DNA of 64,000 bases from an uncultured Kordia sp. GTDB taxonomy: Bacteria > Bacteroidota > Bacteroidia > Flavobacteriales > Flavobacteriaceae. The DNA lies in NCBI RefSeq assembly GCF_947489565.1, contig NZ_CANLEA010000014.1:62001-126000 (forward strand), in the 5' to 3' direction. The notes under the pieces are model-generated. The model saw nothing but the letters and a program-made list of their open reading frames with translations, did no database searches and was not told where the DNA came from. Made by a program: the position numbers and the translations under genes. Below, piece after piece: positions 1 to 7,753 of the stretch (positions within the stretch are counted from its first letter, which is position 1; each line of letters starts with the position of its first letter).

Positions 1-1
1 T

Positions 2-88
2 TTTAACAGCAAAGCAACCTTTAACAGAGTCTTTAAAAAACTGACGAACTTCTCACCTACGCAGTATTTGCAGTCGTTGGCTGGTTAG
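2..88 (+). CDS. AraC-family regulator, C-terminal fragment (cut by window edge)
   Basis: The last 28 codons of a gene that begins before the window, ending in TAG. The residues include FNSKATFNRVFKKLTNFSP, the second helix-turn-helix of AraC/XylS DNA-binding domains, where G-F-x-S-x-S/A-x-F-x-R-x-F-K-K is diagnostic. Only the DNA-recognition tail is visible, so the sensor part is unknown. Possible binding sites with a TCTCAAATCGTA core lie just downstream at 188-203 and before the DoxX gene at 1435-1502; that link is inference. Confidence 0.75.
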   Translation, partial: FNSKATFNRVFKKLTNFSPTQYLQSLAG

Positions 89-95
89 TTTATTT

Positions 96-146
96 TTGTT
101 GATTTGTTTCTCTGTTAATTTGTTGATTTGACTTTTTGTTGATTTG
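96..146. repeat. three copies of TTGTTGATTTG
   Basis: The 11-mer TTGTTGATTTG occurs at 96-106, 120-130 and 136-146, downstream of the AraC fragment stop codon. It is a small irregular tandem array with no coding potential that I can see. Confidence 0.7.
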
Positions 147-187
147 ATATTTACTTTTCTAAACATGTTTTGCCTTTATATTGAACG

Positions 188-203
188 TCTCAAATCGTAA
201 AAG
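188..203 (+). promoter_or_regulatory. possible operator, TCTCAAATCGTAAAAG
   Basis: This 16-mer shares 12 leading bases with 1435-1450 upstream of the DoxX gene (TCTCAAATCGTA). It lies about 60 bp before the start of the lipoprotein gene at 263. A role as a binding site is inferred only from repetition in two promoter regions. Confidence 0.35.
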
Positions 204-262
204 TGTCTTTTTTGAGTGTTTTTTGATACTTTTTACTGATATTTAATTTCTAATACGAAAAA

Positions 263-856
263 TTGAAAAAATCTGTCACCATCTTATTGCTAAGTTTTTT
301 TCTCATCTATTGTGAAAATACTCATAAAGACAACAAAATAGTGCAAGAAAAGCCTGTACAATCTTTTTTAACCTATCGCATGGAACAGCAAAAATTTGTT
401 GAGATAGATATTGATTTGCTTCAAAACTTTGGAGATATGCTCAATGTCATTGATACAACCGATTGTAGAAAAAATGCTTCTCTTTTCAAAATAGAAACGG
501 ATTCAACTATCTATAAAATTCAGCATTTACAGTTCTGCGAAAGTATCTTTGACTATAAATTAAAACAGATTATTTATATAAATACGGATAGTATTAAGGT
601 GAATGATGAACTTAGTTATCCAATTGACAATTTGGATGGGATTTTAAAAAATCATTTAGTTAACGAACAAAATGATGAAAACTATCCATCTACAGAGAAA
701 CGACTTATTAGCATACACATAGATGAATCAAAAAATATTAAAGAAGTCAAAAAATTACTCCTCAATATAATTTCTACTTTCAATAGTCTACAGATGAAAA
801 CAAACTTCGCTTTTATGTTTGATCGATATGGAATGATTAAAGAAGTTCCTTTTTAA
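263..856 (+). CDS. putative lipoprotein, unknown function
   Basis: 197 residues starting at TTG. The TTG start is chosen because it yields a full lipoprotein signal (basic MKKS, hydrophobic ILLLSFFLI, then Cys near residue 17), which the next in-frame ATG would lose. The mature part is hydrophilic and mixed alpha/beta in character, with the motif TEKRLISIHIDESKNIKEVK. I recognise no family. It stands alone, preceded by a possible operator at 188-203 and followed by a repeat-filled gap. Likely an outer- or inner-membrane anchored periplasmic protein. Confidence 0.7.
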   Translation: MKKSVTILLLSFFLIYCENTHKDNKIVQEKPVQSFLTYRMEQQKFVEIDIDLLQNFGDMLNVIDTTDCRKNASLFKIETDSTIYKIQHLQFCESIFDYKLKQIIYINTDSIKVNDELSYPIDNLDGILKNHLVNEQNDENYPSTEKRLISIHIDESKNIKEVKKLLLNIISTFNSLQMKTNFAFMFDRYGMIKEVPF

Positions 857-1303
857 ATTCGTGACCTTTAAAGGCAATAGGTTTTGGGAATTAGGAATTA
901 GTAGTGTTTCAAACCAAAAGCAATTTAAAAAGAAACAGATTGCTTCGTCATGAACTTCTTGCAAAGACGTATCTAAATATCCAATGGCGTAAGCCAATTC
1001 TAAAAGCGTTAGCGTTTCTAAGAAATCGAATAAACTTGTGCATTCGTGACCTTGAAAGGCATTAGGTTTTGGGAATTAGGAATTAGTAGTGTTTCAAACC
1101 AAAAGCAATTTAAAAAAGAAACAGATTGCTTCGTCATGAACTTCTTACAAAAACGTATCTAAGAAGTCTAACAAATTCGTGCATTCGTGATCTATAAAGG
1201 CATTAGGTTTTGGGAATTAGGAATTCGTAGTGTTTCAAACCAAAGATAATTTAAATAAAGAAACAGATTGCCACGTTGTAAACTCCTCGCAAAGACGTAT
1301 CTA
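857..1303. repeat. three diverged copies of a ~120-bp repeat
   Basis: Copies start near 857, 1042 and 1182. Each runs CATTCGTGACCT, then AAAGGCATTAGGTTTTGGGA, AATTAGGAATTAGTAGTGTT, TCAAACCAAAAGCAATTTAA, AGAAACAGATTGCTTCGTCA and CAAAGACGTATCT. Copies 1 and 2 are nearly identical and copy 3 has drifted. The inner part (AAACAGATTGC...) resembles the dispersed CATTGCGA/AAGCAATCTG repeat seen in reverse orientation at 21298-21385. No open frame persists across copies, so I read this as non-coding repeat DNA. Confidence 0.85.
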
Positions 1304-1434
1304 TGAAGTCGAACAGATTCATACTTGCATAGAAACAATTCTAAAAGCGAAGCACATCTAAAATTCTAAAAGCGTTAGCGCGTCTAAAGCAAAGCGTGTC
1401 TACATTTCGACAAGCTCAATGTAAAAATAAGACG
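1304..1434. repeat. dispersed AAGCGAAGC / GTCTAA repeat cluster
   Basis: Contains TTCTAAAAGCGAAGCACATC, TTCTAAAAGCGTTAGCGCGT and CTAAAGCAAAGCGTGTCTAC, followed by TTTCGACAAGCTCAATG. The same units recur at 13019-13083, 24553-24572 and (reverse orientation) 36359-36410. No gene is visible in this stretch. Confidence 0.75.
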
Positions 1435-1502
1435 TCTCAAATCGTACAATAAGCCGTCTCCGCACGTTTTAAGTCGCACAACAACGTTTCATATCGCAAA
1501 TT
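1435..1502 (+). promoter_or_regulatory. three direct repeats before DoxX operon
   Basis: TCTCAAATCGTACAAT (1435-1450), TTTTAAGTCGCACAAC (1467-1482) and TTTCATATCGCAAATT (1487-1502) fit TYTYAARTCGYAMAAY. Their starts are 32 and 20 bp apart, close to three and two helical turns, so a protein could contact all three from one DNA face. They end 33 bp before the DoxX start codon. This looks like an activator site; the AraC protein ending at 88 is one candidate. Confidence 0.45.
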
Positions 1503-1535
1503 TGTATTCAACAAAACGAAACAAATTTATGTATC

Positions 1536-2033
1536 ATGAAAACGATCAAAAGATACTTTTTACAACTTACTCAACCAATCACACAAAAACATTGGTTTGC
1601 AGATTTATTATTTGCCTTTATTAGAATTATTTGCGGATTATTACTCGCTATTGATTTTGGCGCAGGAAAATTTGGAATGCCTTGGACAGCCGAAAGTCAA
1701 AACTTAGGTTTGTTTGAAGTAGCCGCTTGGTTTCCTGAAGATGTTGCCAATTACGGTGGAATATTCGCCTTATTTCCTGTATTCTTCGCTTGGATGGGCG
1801 CATGTAGTGAAGCCGTTGGTGGAATTTTTCTCGCACTCGGATTGCAAACACGCATAGCTTCCTTCTTACTTATGTGTACCATGTTAGTAGCCATCTTTCT
1901 TCAAAAATGGGGACAATCTACTTGGGGAATGCTTCCTGCAATGGGATTCCTTTGGATTGCGATATACAACCTATACTTCGGATCAGGTCGTTTTGGACTC
2001 GATTATCTCATCAGTAAAAAAATAAAAGCCTAA
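1536..2033 (+). CDS. DoxX family membrane protein
   Basis: 165 residues with about four predicted membrane helices. The layout RIICGLLLAIDFGAGKFGMP, then a helix around ACSEAVGGIFLALGLQTRIA and a final aromatic-rich helix, matches the DoxX/DoxD-like fold. DoxX proteins are small inner-membrane proteins linked to quinone, thiol or sulfur redox chemistry; the reaction of this one cannot be told. It leads a same-strand group of four (to 3852) with gaps of 10-31 bp, the other three being exported. Probably controlled through the direct repeats at 1435-1502. Confidence 0.8.
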   Translation: MKTIKRYFLQLTQPITQKHWFADLLFAFIRIICGLLLAIDFGAGKFGMPWTAESQNLGLFEVAAWFPEDVANYGGIFALFPVFFAWMGACSEAVGGIFLALGLQTRIASFLLMCTMLVAIFLQKWGQSTWGMLPAMGFLWIAIYNLYFGSGRFGLDYLISKKIKA

Positions 2034-2064
2034 ACATTTTATCAATCACTAAAAATTTAAAATT

Positions 2065-2553
2065 ATGAAAACTCTTATCTCCGTATTATTCACAATGACA
2101 ATAACATTTTTTGCAAACGCACAAGAAAAAGTAAACATGTCAGACTTTACAAGTTTAGACAATACAAACTGGACTGGCGAACTCATGTATGTCAATTACA
2201 GCGATAGCAAAGAAGTAACCTTGCCAACAATGCTTCAAATCGAAATTAAAAAGAACAAAATCATTTTTAACACAAAATATACAACCGAAGAAAGCGCCAA
2301 CAATAAAAGCACTTTAAAAATTAAAAAAGACGGAACTTATATCGACAATCAAAAAATTATAAAAGTCAATCGATTGGCCGATGGAAGCCTAGAAATTGAA
2401 ACCATGTACGAAGGACAAGATGATAATAGAGCAGCAACTATCTACATTACTTATTTCTTCAGTGACACAAAACTTTCCATGAAAAAAGAAGTGGAATTTA
2501 AAGATGCGCCGGGGAAATTTATTCGCAATCAATACACCTATACAAAATCATAA
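2065..2553 (+). CDS. secreted protein, unknown function
   Basis: 162 residues with a clean SpI signal peptide (MKTLISVLFTMTITFFANA, cleaved before QEK). The mature part is beta-rich and hydrophilic. It reads like a lipocalin-like or copper-resistance-like small barrel (TNWTGELMYVNYSDSKEVTL early, a repeating IEIKKNKIIFNT / LKIKKDGTYID strand pattern later), but no diagnostic motif is present. It lies 31 bp after DoxX and 10 bp before the next lipoprotein gene, so it is probably co-transcribed. Confidence 0.7.
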   Translation: MKTLISVLFTMTITFFANAQEKVNMSDFTSLDNTNWTGELMYVNYSDSKEVTLPTMLQIEIKKNKIIFNTKYTTEESANNKSTLKIKKDGTYIDNQKIIKVNRLADGSLEIETMYEGQDDNRAATIYITYFFSDTKLSMKKEVEFKDAPGKFIRNQYTYTKS

Positions 2554-2563
2554 AAACGAACAG

Positions 2564-2947
2564 ATGAAACCATTATTTAGCATACTCGTACTCCTATTTC
2601 TAGTCAGCATTACAAGTTGTGTTCAAGAAACATACTTAAAAACCGTAACTGTAAAACTTGATATGAATGGTGTTTCTACAACCGAAAATGTTGGTGTAAA
2701 AGGAAACTTTACCAATCCATCATGGAAGCAAGTCATTCCGCTAACAGACGATGATCATGATGGAATTTTTGAAGCAACGCTTAGTCAAAAAACAGCAGTC
2801 AATGCCATTCAATTTAAGTTTGTAAATCAAGGGCAATACGAATTAAAAGATCAACCGAATCGTACATTAGAATTTAAATACAAGCCTGAAACGATAACGT
2901 ACGAAGCCATTTTTGATGTTCCAAAAGCAACCATCACAGTTCAATAA
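2564..2947 (+). CDS. lipoprotein with CBM48/AMPK-like beta-sandwich
   Basis: 127 residues. I start at ATG 2564 rather than at an upstream frame extension, because MKPLFSILVLLFLVSITSC is a complete lipoprotein signal and the extension overlaps the previous gene. The mature part (VGVKGNFTNPSWKQVIPLTD, DDDHDGIFEATL, IQFKFVNQGQYEL) follows the pattern of early-Set carbohydrate-binding domains (CBM20/CBM48-like), in which a G-x-F-x-x-W strand precedes D-G-x-F/W. The family is suggested, not proven. Third gene of the DoxX group. Confidence 0.65.
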   Translation: MKPLFSILVLLFLVSITSCVQETYLKTVTVKLDMNGVSTTENVGVKGNFTNPSWKQVIPLTDDDHDGIFEATLSQKTAVNAIQFKFVNQGQYELKDQPNRTLEFKYKPETITYEAIFDVPKATITVQ

Positions 2948-2958
2948 AAACTATACAA

Positions 2959-3852
2959 ATGAAAAATCTATCTATATTATTATTCCTTATCGGATGTACC
3001 GCAACTGCGCAAGTGAACGGAAACAAAAACCTCATCACACGTACATTTCCGCTTGAAAATATTCAGAAAATTAAGATTAATTTTTATGCGAAGGTTACCA
3101 TTGATCAATCTGCAACCACCGAAAGCATGACAATTACTACTGATGAAAATGTTATGGATTTAATCGCCAAAGAAGTAAACGGAACTACCTTGCAATTGGG
3201 ACAAATTGAATGGATTGAACCTTCAAAAGCAACGATTACTATTGGTGCGCCCAATCTTCGTCATGTTGTCACTGGAACGCACGATGTTACACGAATTGTC
3301 AATATAAACAACAAATATTTACAACTTACTGCGCCTATTGGTACCATTATTTTAGAAGGAAATACCAAAGAATTCCGTTTAGGTGTCGAATTGGCAACTG
3401 TTGATGCTTCAAAATTGGTGGCAGAAAATGCGATTGTAAACATTTGGAGCTGGGGAAAAGCAACGGTAAATGTTACTGATACATTAGATGCTGAAGTGAA
3501 AAATAGTGGAACGTTACGCTATGTCAATTCGCCAAAAAAGATCCATAAGAAAACACGAAAAGAAGGTCGTATTGTAAGTTCAGAAACGACTAATAGCATT
3601 AAAAACCCTGATGCGGAGTGGATTCATTTCAAAATAAAAAACAATAATTCGCGCAGAAATAACTTTTTTGTAGTTGGTCCAAAAAAAGATGGTTCAAAGT
3701 TTAGTTATGGTTTTCCAATGATGCCCAATTCAACACGAAAAGAAAATTGGACCGTTGGCACTAAAATATATAAAGTCAATGGTTTAGGGTTGCGAAAATT
3801 ATTAGTCACCATCAAAAAAGAAGATGCAGATTCAACCGTAAAATTATTTTAA
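2959..3852 (+). CDS. secreted GIN/DUF2807-like beta-helix protein
   Basis: 297 residues, signal peptide MKNLSILLFLIGCTATA before QVNGNKN. The first ~190 residues alternate short strands typical of the putative auto-transporter adhesin head domain (DUF2807): FPLENIQKIKINFYAKVTID, MTITTDENVMDLI, LQLTAPIGTIILEG, VTDTLDAEVKNSGTLRYV. The last third (from about residue 200) is Lys-rich and different, ending VNGLGLRKLLVTIKKEDADS. Such proteins are common, poorly characterised periplasmic or surface proteins of Bacteroidetes. Last gene of the group, followed by a hairpin terminator. Confidence 0.7.
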   Translation: MKNLSILLFLIGCTATAQVNGNKNLITRTFPLENIQKIKINFYAKVTIDQSATTESMTITTDENVMDLIAKEVNGTTLQLGQIEWIEPSKATITIGAPNLRHVVTGTHDVTRIVNINNKYLQLTAPIGTIILEGNTKEFRLGVELATVDASKLVAENAIVNIWSWGKATVNVTDTLDAEVKNSGTLRYVNSPKKIHKKTRKEGRIVSSETTNSIKNPDAEWIHFKIKNNNSRRNNFFVVGPKKDGSKFSYGFPMMPNSTRKENWTVGTKIYKVNGLGLRKLLVTIKKEDADSTVKLF

Positions 3853-3855
3853 AAA

Positions 3856-3890
3856 GAGGTTGCCTAAAAAACATTTTTTCAAGCAACCTC
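3856..3890. terminator. hairpin terminator GAGGTTGC...GCAACCTC
   Basis: Stem GAGGTTGC (3856-3863) pairs with GCAACCTC (3883-3890). On the minus strand the stem is followed by TTTTT, so it suits termination of the small gene at 3901-3987 as well as of the plus-strand operon ending at 3852. Confidence 0.75.
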
Positions 3891-3900
3891 AATCACAAAC

Positions 3901-3987
3901 TTAGAGAAGTACATTATCTTCAATAATGACTCCTCCAACTATTGATTGTGAATTTTCAATCTGATATTTAACTAAGTTTTCTAACAT
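3901..3987 (-). CDS. 28-residue Gly-Gly peptide (candidate)
   Basis: A short frame encoding MLENLVKYQIENSQSIVGGV followed by IIEDNVLL and TAA. It is too short for routine calling. Three things suggest it is real: it ends 11 bp before a hairpin whose minus-strand side has a T-run, it fills a gap that is otherwise empty, and it has a leader-like N-terminus with a Gly-Gly at residues 18-19, as in the longer precursors elsewhere in the window. It has no Cys, Ser or Thr in the part after Gly-Gly, so it would not be a lanthipeptide core; it could be a signalling or bacteriocin-like peptide. Function unknown. Confidence 0.4.
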   Translation of the reverse strand: MLENLVKYQIENSQSIVGGVIIEDNVLL

Positions 3988-4076
3988 AATAACTGATTTT
4001 ATGTTTATATACACACTAGTTCTTAAATAGTAAAAACGTTACCCAAAAAAAGAAGAACATCGATATTTACTACCAT

Positions 4077-4107
4077 AAAGAGACTTTTATAGTCTCTTTT
4101 TTTATTT
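4077..4107 (+). terminator. hairpin with T-run, no obvious upstream gene
   Basis: AAAGAGACT (4077-4085) pairs with AGTCTCTTT (4091-4099) and is followed by a long T-run on the plus strand. The nearest plus-strand gene ends at 3852 and already has a hairpin, so this one may end a small RNA or attenuate the transcript leading to the peroxidase gene at 4229. Confidence 0.6.
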
Positions 4108-4228
4108 TTTTAAAAAAATTTTAAACCATAGCGCAAGTTTTTAGTCCAAATAACATCTTATACTAAAACCACAATCAATTTGCCTATTGTAGAAATACTA
4201 CTTGCTAATATTAAAACACCTATACCTT

Positions 4229-5410
4229 ATGAAAAAGTATGTATTTCTATTTTCGATCCTATTATGTGCCTGCGCTTCTGATGAAGAAGTTTATACAGAT
4301 ATTCCTGAAGAAAATACTGAAACACCAACAATTCCTGACGATAATGATGTGAATGGAATTGATATGTCTGAGTATTTCTCCATTAATTTTAGCGATTTAC
4401 CTAATTACAGCAATCCTGAATATCCAATTCATTATGTAAACTCACTTGCTGATAATAATGAACCCGCTGACAATCAGGCTACAGATACTGGCGCAATTTT
4501 AGGAAGAATTCTATTTTTTGATAAACAGTTAAGTGTGAACGATGCTGTTTCGTGTGCAAGTTGTCACCAACAAGGTATTGCGTTTACGGACAATAACCGA
4601 TTTAGTACCGGAATAGATGGCGTAAGTGTGACTGGAGCACATTCCATGCGATTGTTAAATGCGCGCTTCTATGAAGACGGATCATTCTTTTGGGACAAAC
4701 GTGCTCAGACTTTAGAAACGCAAGTAACTATGCCCATAATGGACAGTGTAGAAATGGGCTTTGATGCGAGTAATGGTGGAATTGAAGCATTGATTACAAA
4801 GTTGAATACTATTGAATATTATCCTGCCTTGTTTGAATTGGCTTTTGGCGATGAAGCTATCACTCATGATAGAATTCAACGTGCTTTGGCACAATACATT
4901 CGTTGCATGGTTTCAACCGATAGTAGATTTGATCAGGCATTTGCACAAGTGTACAATCCGAATGTGCCAGGCGATGGTGTTGGACAAAATTTCCCAGGAT
5001 TTACCGCAGAAGAAAACTTAGGAAAGCAAATCTTTACCACAAATCAAGGTGGAATCAACTGTGCCACTTGTCATCAATTGCCAACATTCGCATTAAATAA
5101 TAACTCCAGAAGTATTGGTTTAGATGCTGGCGAAACGACTGTTTTTAAATCTCCTTCACTTAAAAATGTTGGGACTTCTGCACAATTCATGCATGACGGA
5201 CGTTTTGGTAGTTTAGAAGAAGTGGTAGAGTTTTACAACTCCGGAATTCAATTAGGACCATCTTTAGACAATCGTTTGATGCAAAACGGACAACCAAGAC
5301 GTATGAATTTGACACAAGCAGAAAAAGATGCGTTGGTAGCCTTTTTAAGAACACTTACGGATGAAACTGTAGTGAGTGATCCAAAATTCTCGGATCCGTT
5401 TATTAACTAA
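4229..5410 (+). CDS. diheme cytochrome c peroxidase (MauG/CcpA family) lipoprotein
   Basis: 393 residues from ATG 4229, which gives a lipoprotein signal with lipobox L-C-A-C at Cys15. Two CxxCH heme c sites are present: C109-A-S-C112-H113 and C278-A-T-C281-H282, each at the head of one half of the protein, as in bacterial diheme peroxidases that reduce hydrogen peroxide in the periplasm. FMHDGRF and 'SPSLKNVG' in the second half are family-typical. An acidic Thr/Pro tether (residues 16-45) follows the lipid anchor. It is a single-gene unit with its own terminator at 5434-5466. Confidence 0.9.
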   Translation: MKKYVFLFSILLCACASDEEVYTDIPEENTETPTIPDDNDVNGIDMSEYFSINFSDLPNYSNPEYPIHYVNSLADNNEPADNQATDTGAILGRILFFDKQLSVNDAVSCASCHQQGIAFTDNNRFSTGIDGVSVTGAHSMRLLNARFYEDGSFFWDKRAQTLETQVTMPIMDSVEMGFDASNGGIEALITKLNTIEYYPALFELAFGDEAITHDRIQRALAQYIRCMVSTDSRFDQAFAQVYNPNVPGDGVGQNFPGFTAEENLGKQIFTTNQGGINCATCHQLPTFALNNNSRSIGLDAGETTVFKSPSLKNVGTSAQFMHDGRFGSLEEVVEFYNSGIQLGPSLDNRLMQNGQPRRMNLTQAEKDALVAFLRTLTDETVVSDPKFSDPFIN

Positions 5411-5433
5411 AGTAACATTCGAATATATATGCT

Positions 5434-5466
5434 AAAAAGTCTGTTTATCTAAACAGGCTTTTTATA
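5434..5466 (+). terminator. terminator of the peroxidase gene
   Basis: CTGTTTA (5441-5447) pairs with TAAACAG (5450-5456), extended by AAAAAGT/GCTTTTT, giving a hairpin with a T-rich tail. Its end overlaps the next promoter's -7 box. Confidence 0.8.
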
Positions 5467-5470
5467 TTTG
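5463..5470 (+). promoter_or_regulatory. -7 promoter box TATATTTG
   Basis: Exact match to the Bacteroidetes TAnnTTTG -7 element, 20 bp before ATG 5491. Because transcription should start after it, the GTG at 5470 cannot be the start codon of the ATP-grasp gene. Confidence 0.6.
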
Positions 5471-5490
5471 TGACTATTAATTTTGTAGTT

Positions 5491-6387
5491 ATGAAATCCA
5501 TTGATGTAGTTATTTTGACAGACAATCGTTATACAAATCCTGTAGAGCGTGATGCATATATAGATAATGTAATGCTGGAAGATCAATTGGTGCAAAATGC
5601 GCTAGAAAAAGAAGGTTTAGTGGTAAAAAGACTTTCTTGGGACGATGCCAATTTTGATTGGAACACGACTAAATATGCGCTTTTCAGAACTACTTGGGAT
5701 TATTTTGATCGTTTCGAAGAATTCTCTGTGTGGCTCGCAAAAGTTACAGAGCAAACTACATTATTGAATTCTGCTAAAATGATCTATTGGAATATTGACA
5801 AACACTATTTACAAGACTTAGTCAAGAAAAAAGTCGCCATTGTTCCTACCTATTTTATTGAAAAAGGAGATACGCGTACACTTGCTGAAATTCATGAAGA
5901 AGTATCTTGGCAAGAAACCATTGTAAAACCTTGTGTTTCTGGAGCAGCAAGACATACATACAAATTGAATTCCTCAAATGTTCATGAGCATGAAACGATC
6001 TACAAAGAGTTGATTGCAAATGAAGCGATGATGTTGCAACCTTTTATGCATCAAATTGTGAGTAAAGGCGAAATTTCTTTGATTGTAATTAATGGAAAAT
6101 ATACGCACGGAATTTTGAAAAAAGCAAAACAAGGAGATTTCAGAGTACAAGATGATTTCGGCGGAAGCGTTCATCAATACACTCCATCACAAACTGAGAT
6201 TGAATTTGCTGAAAATGCTGTAAAAGCGTGTATTGAACCACCAATGTATGCACGTGTTGATATGATTTGGGATAATGAAGATGAGTTAGCCATCTCTGAA
6301 TTGGAATTGATTGAGCCTGAGTTATGGTTTCGTTTCAATAATGATGCGGCTACACAATTGGCCAAAGGAATTCGGAGTTTATTTTAA
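5491..6387 (+). CDS. ATP-grasp domain protein (RimK/glutathione-synthetase-like ligase)
   Basis: 298 residues. The start at ATG 5491 is set by the promoter box just upstream. Typical ATP-grasp features are the Lys strand and Gly-rich loop ETIVKPCVSGAARHTYKLN, then SKGEISLIVINGKYTHGILK, and the metal-binding ELELIEPELWFRFN near the C-terminus. The fold joins a carboxylate to an amine or thiol using ATP. Relatives annotated as prokaryotic glutathione-synthetase-like or DcsG-like ligases have similar length. The substrate is unknown. It converges with the YkgJ-like gene, leaving only 1 bp between stop codons. Confidence 0.75.
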   Translation: MKSIDVVILTDNRYTNPVERDAYIDNVMLEDQLVQNALEKEGLVVKRLSWDDANFDWNTTKYALFRTTWDYFDRFEEFSVWLAKVTEQTTLLNSAKMIYWNIDKHYLQDLVKKKVAIVPTYFIEKGDTRTLAEIHEEVSWQETIVKPCVSGAARHTYKLNSSNVHEHETIYKELIANEAMMLQPFMHQIVSKGEISLIVINGKYTHGILKKAKQGDFRVQDDFGGSVHQYTPSQTEIEFAENAVKACIEPPMYARVDMIWDNEDELAISELELIEPELWFRFNNDAATQLAKGIRSLF

Positions 6388-6388
6388 G

Positions 6389-7054
6389 TTAGCTCTTTGT
6401 TTTGTAGGCTATTTTTTGTTCAGGAATCATATATACACTTTTTAGTTGAATTTTTCGTCCCTGTAAATTCTGTTCAATCCATTCGGTATTGAGTTCCATT
6501 TTTTCAAAATTTGTCCAAATTCGGGTATCATCTGCACAACTATACTTTCGACATACTTTTGGACGATCGTTATAAATAGAACAACATTGTTTGTTTTCAT
6601 CTAAATGTGTACAATATCCTGTTGATTTTTGTCTGATGTAATACGGTTGTCCCAAATCCCATTTAGACTTTCCGCCTTCTATTTCATCTACAGAGAGTGC
6701 AAAATTGAGTTTACAGCATACACCTTTACAGATGTGCATACGTTCATCACAATTCACAGGAACAAAATCGTCTTTTGGTGCTTCTGCTCCATCTACTCTA
6801 ATGGCAATTCCTGCATGAAAATGTTCATTCCGTTCCAACGTTTCCATACGAACTTTTTGTACAACTGCTTCTAGTTTTTCTTTCTGAACTTTTCCATCGT
6901 CGATTAAGGTATCTATCAAACCATATAAGAACGATTCTATTTCATTGATACGTTCTGCTTGATTACTTAAAGAACTATGCGCAAAATAGCCTGAGCGCTC
7001 TAATTGACGTTCTAGTTCTTGTACAATTTTAAGATCTTGATTGAATGCGTCCAT
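6389..7054 (-). CDS. YkgJ-family Cys-cluster protein
   Basis: 221 residues with nine cysteines after residue 100: C102, C109, C113-C114, C148, C157-C158, C168 and C173. The pattern CKGVCC ... YCTHLD-x4-CCSIYNDRPKVCRKY is the YkgJ (CxxxCxxCC) zinc/iron-chelating domain, often annotated as an Fe-S cluster oxidoreductase. The N-terminal ~90 residues are a helical extension rich in Glu and Leu. Cytoplasmic, with no signal. It lies 9 bp downstream of the lipoprotein gene at 7064-7753 on the same strand and may share its transcript. Confidence 0.85.
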   Translation of the reverse strand: MDAFNQDLKIVQELERQLERSGYFAHSSLSNQAERINEIESFLYGLIDTLIDDGKVQKEKLEAVVQKVRMETLERNEHFHAGIAIRVDGAEAPKDDFVPVNCDERMHICKGVCCKLNFALSVDEIEGGKSKWDLGQPYYIRQKSTGYCTHLDENKQCCSIYNDRPKVCRKYSCADDTRIWTNFEKMELNTEWIEQNLQGRKIQLKSVYMIPEQKIAYKTKS

Positions 7055-7063
7055 TTCCTTTTG

Positions 7064-7753
7064 TTATTTGTTTTCTAAAACTTCTTTTAAACGTTCAATT
7101 TCAGCATCTCTTTTATCAAAATCTTGATAAAATGTCATGGGAATGCCTTTAATTTTTGAGATGTAGAAAGCTGCAAAATCTTTTACTCTATATTGATATG
7201 AGTTTCCTAAAGTTGCTTCTTCACTACCTTCATAAAAAATTTCACTATTGTCATAACTTAACAATTTTACTAAAGAAGGTATTGCTTTTTCTCCTAAGGA
7301 AACATAAAAATCGCCTAACTTACCTAAATCATTTTCTTCATATAACAATCCCCATAGATTCCCTACAATTCCATAAAATTTTGAATCACCCATAGTTGTT
7401 CTATGTAGAGCGTATCCGTAAGATTCTGCTATAATCTCATAAAATTCAACATCAATTTCAACATTATACTTCTTTAATATTTCCACAGTTAAAAATCTAG
7501 CTAAATGAGACGTATTTTCGCTATATGCAATACTTTTTAGCTTGTCTTTATTATTACCTTGATTCCATATTACTTTTTCTACAATATCATCATTACTTAA
7601 GAACAAATTCCTATATCCTGATTCTTCTATTTTTTTAATCAATATTGTATCTATATTCCTATCCATATTTTTTTCCTTTTTTCCACAAGTGATCAATATC
7701 AATGATAAAATAAATGCGGAGAACAATCTTACAAACTTATCTGTAGCTAGCAT
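7064..7753 (-). CDS. lipoprotein with HEAT-like helical body; possible immunity partner
   Basis: 229 residues from ATG 7753, giving the signal MLATDKFVRLFSAFILSLIL then I-T-C lipobox. The start lies 17 bp inside the end of the upstream DUF4157 gene, implying translational coupling. The body is alpha-helical and charged, with a stretch LGDFYVSLGEKAIPSLVKLL reminiscent of a HEAT repeat. The family is unknown. A membrane-anchored protein coupled to a DUF4157 protein would fit an immunity or partner role, but that is inference from position only. Confidence 0.65.
   Translation of the reverse strand: MLATDKFVRLFSAFILSLILITCGKKEKNMDRNIDTILIKKIEESGYRNLFLSNDDIVEKVIWNQGNNKDKLKSIAYSENTSHLARFLTVEILKKYNVEIDVEFYEIIAESYGYALHRTTMGDSKFYGIVGNLWGLLYEENDLGKLGDFYVSLGEKAIPSLVKLLSYDNSEIFYEGSEEATLGNSYQYRVKDFAAFYISKIKGIPMTFYQDFDKRDAEIERLKEVLENK

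Noticed and set aside
857-1303. Small protein-coding genes in the triplicated repeat
   Set aside because: Frames are not conserved between copies and stop codons fall at different places.
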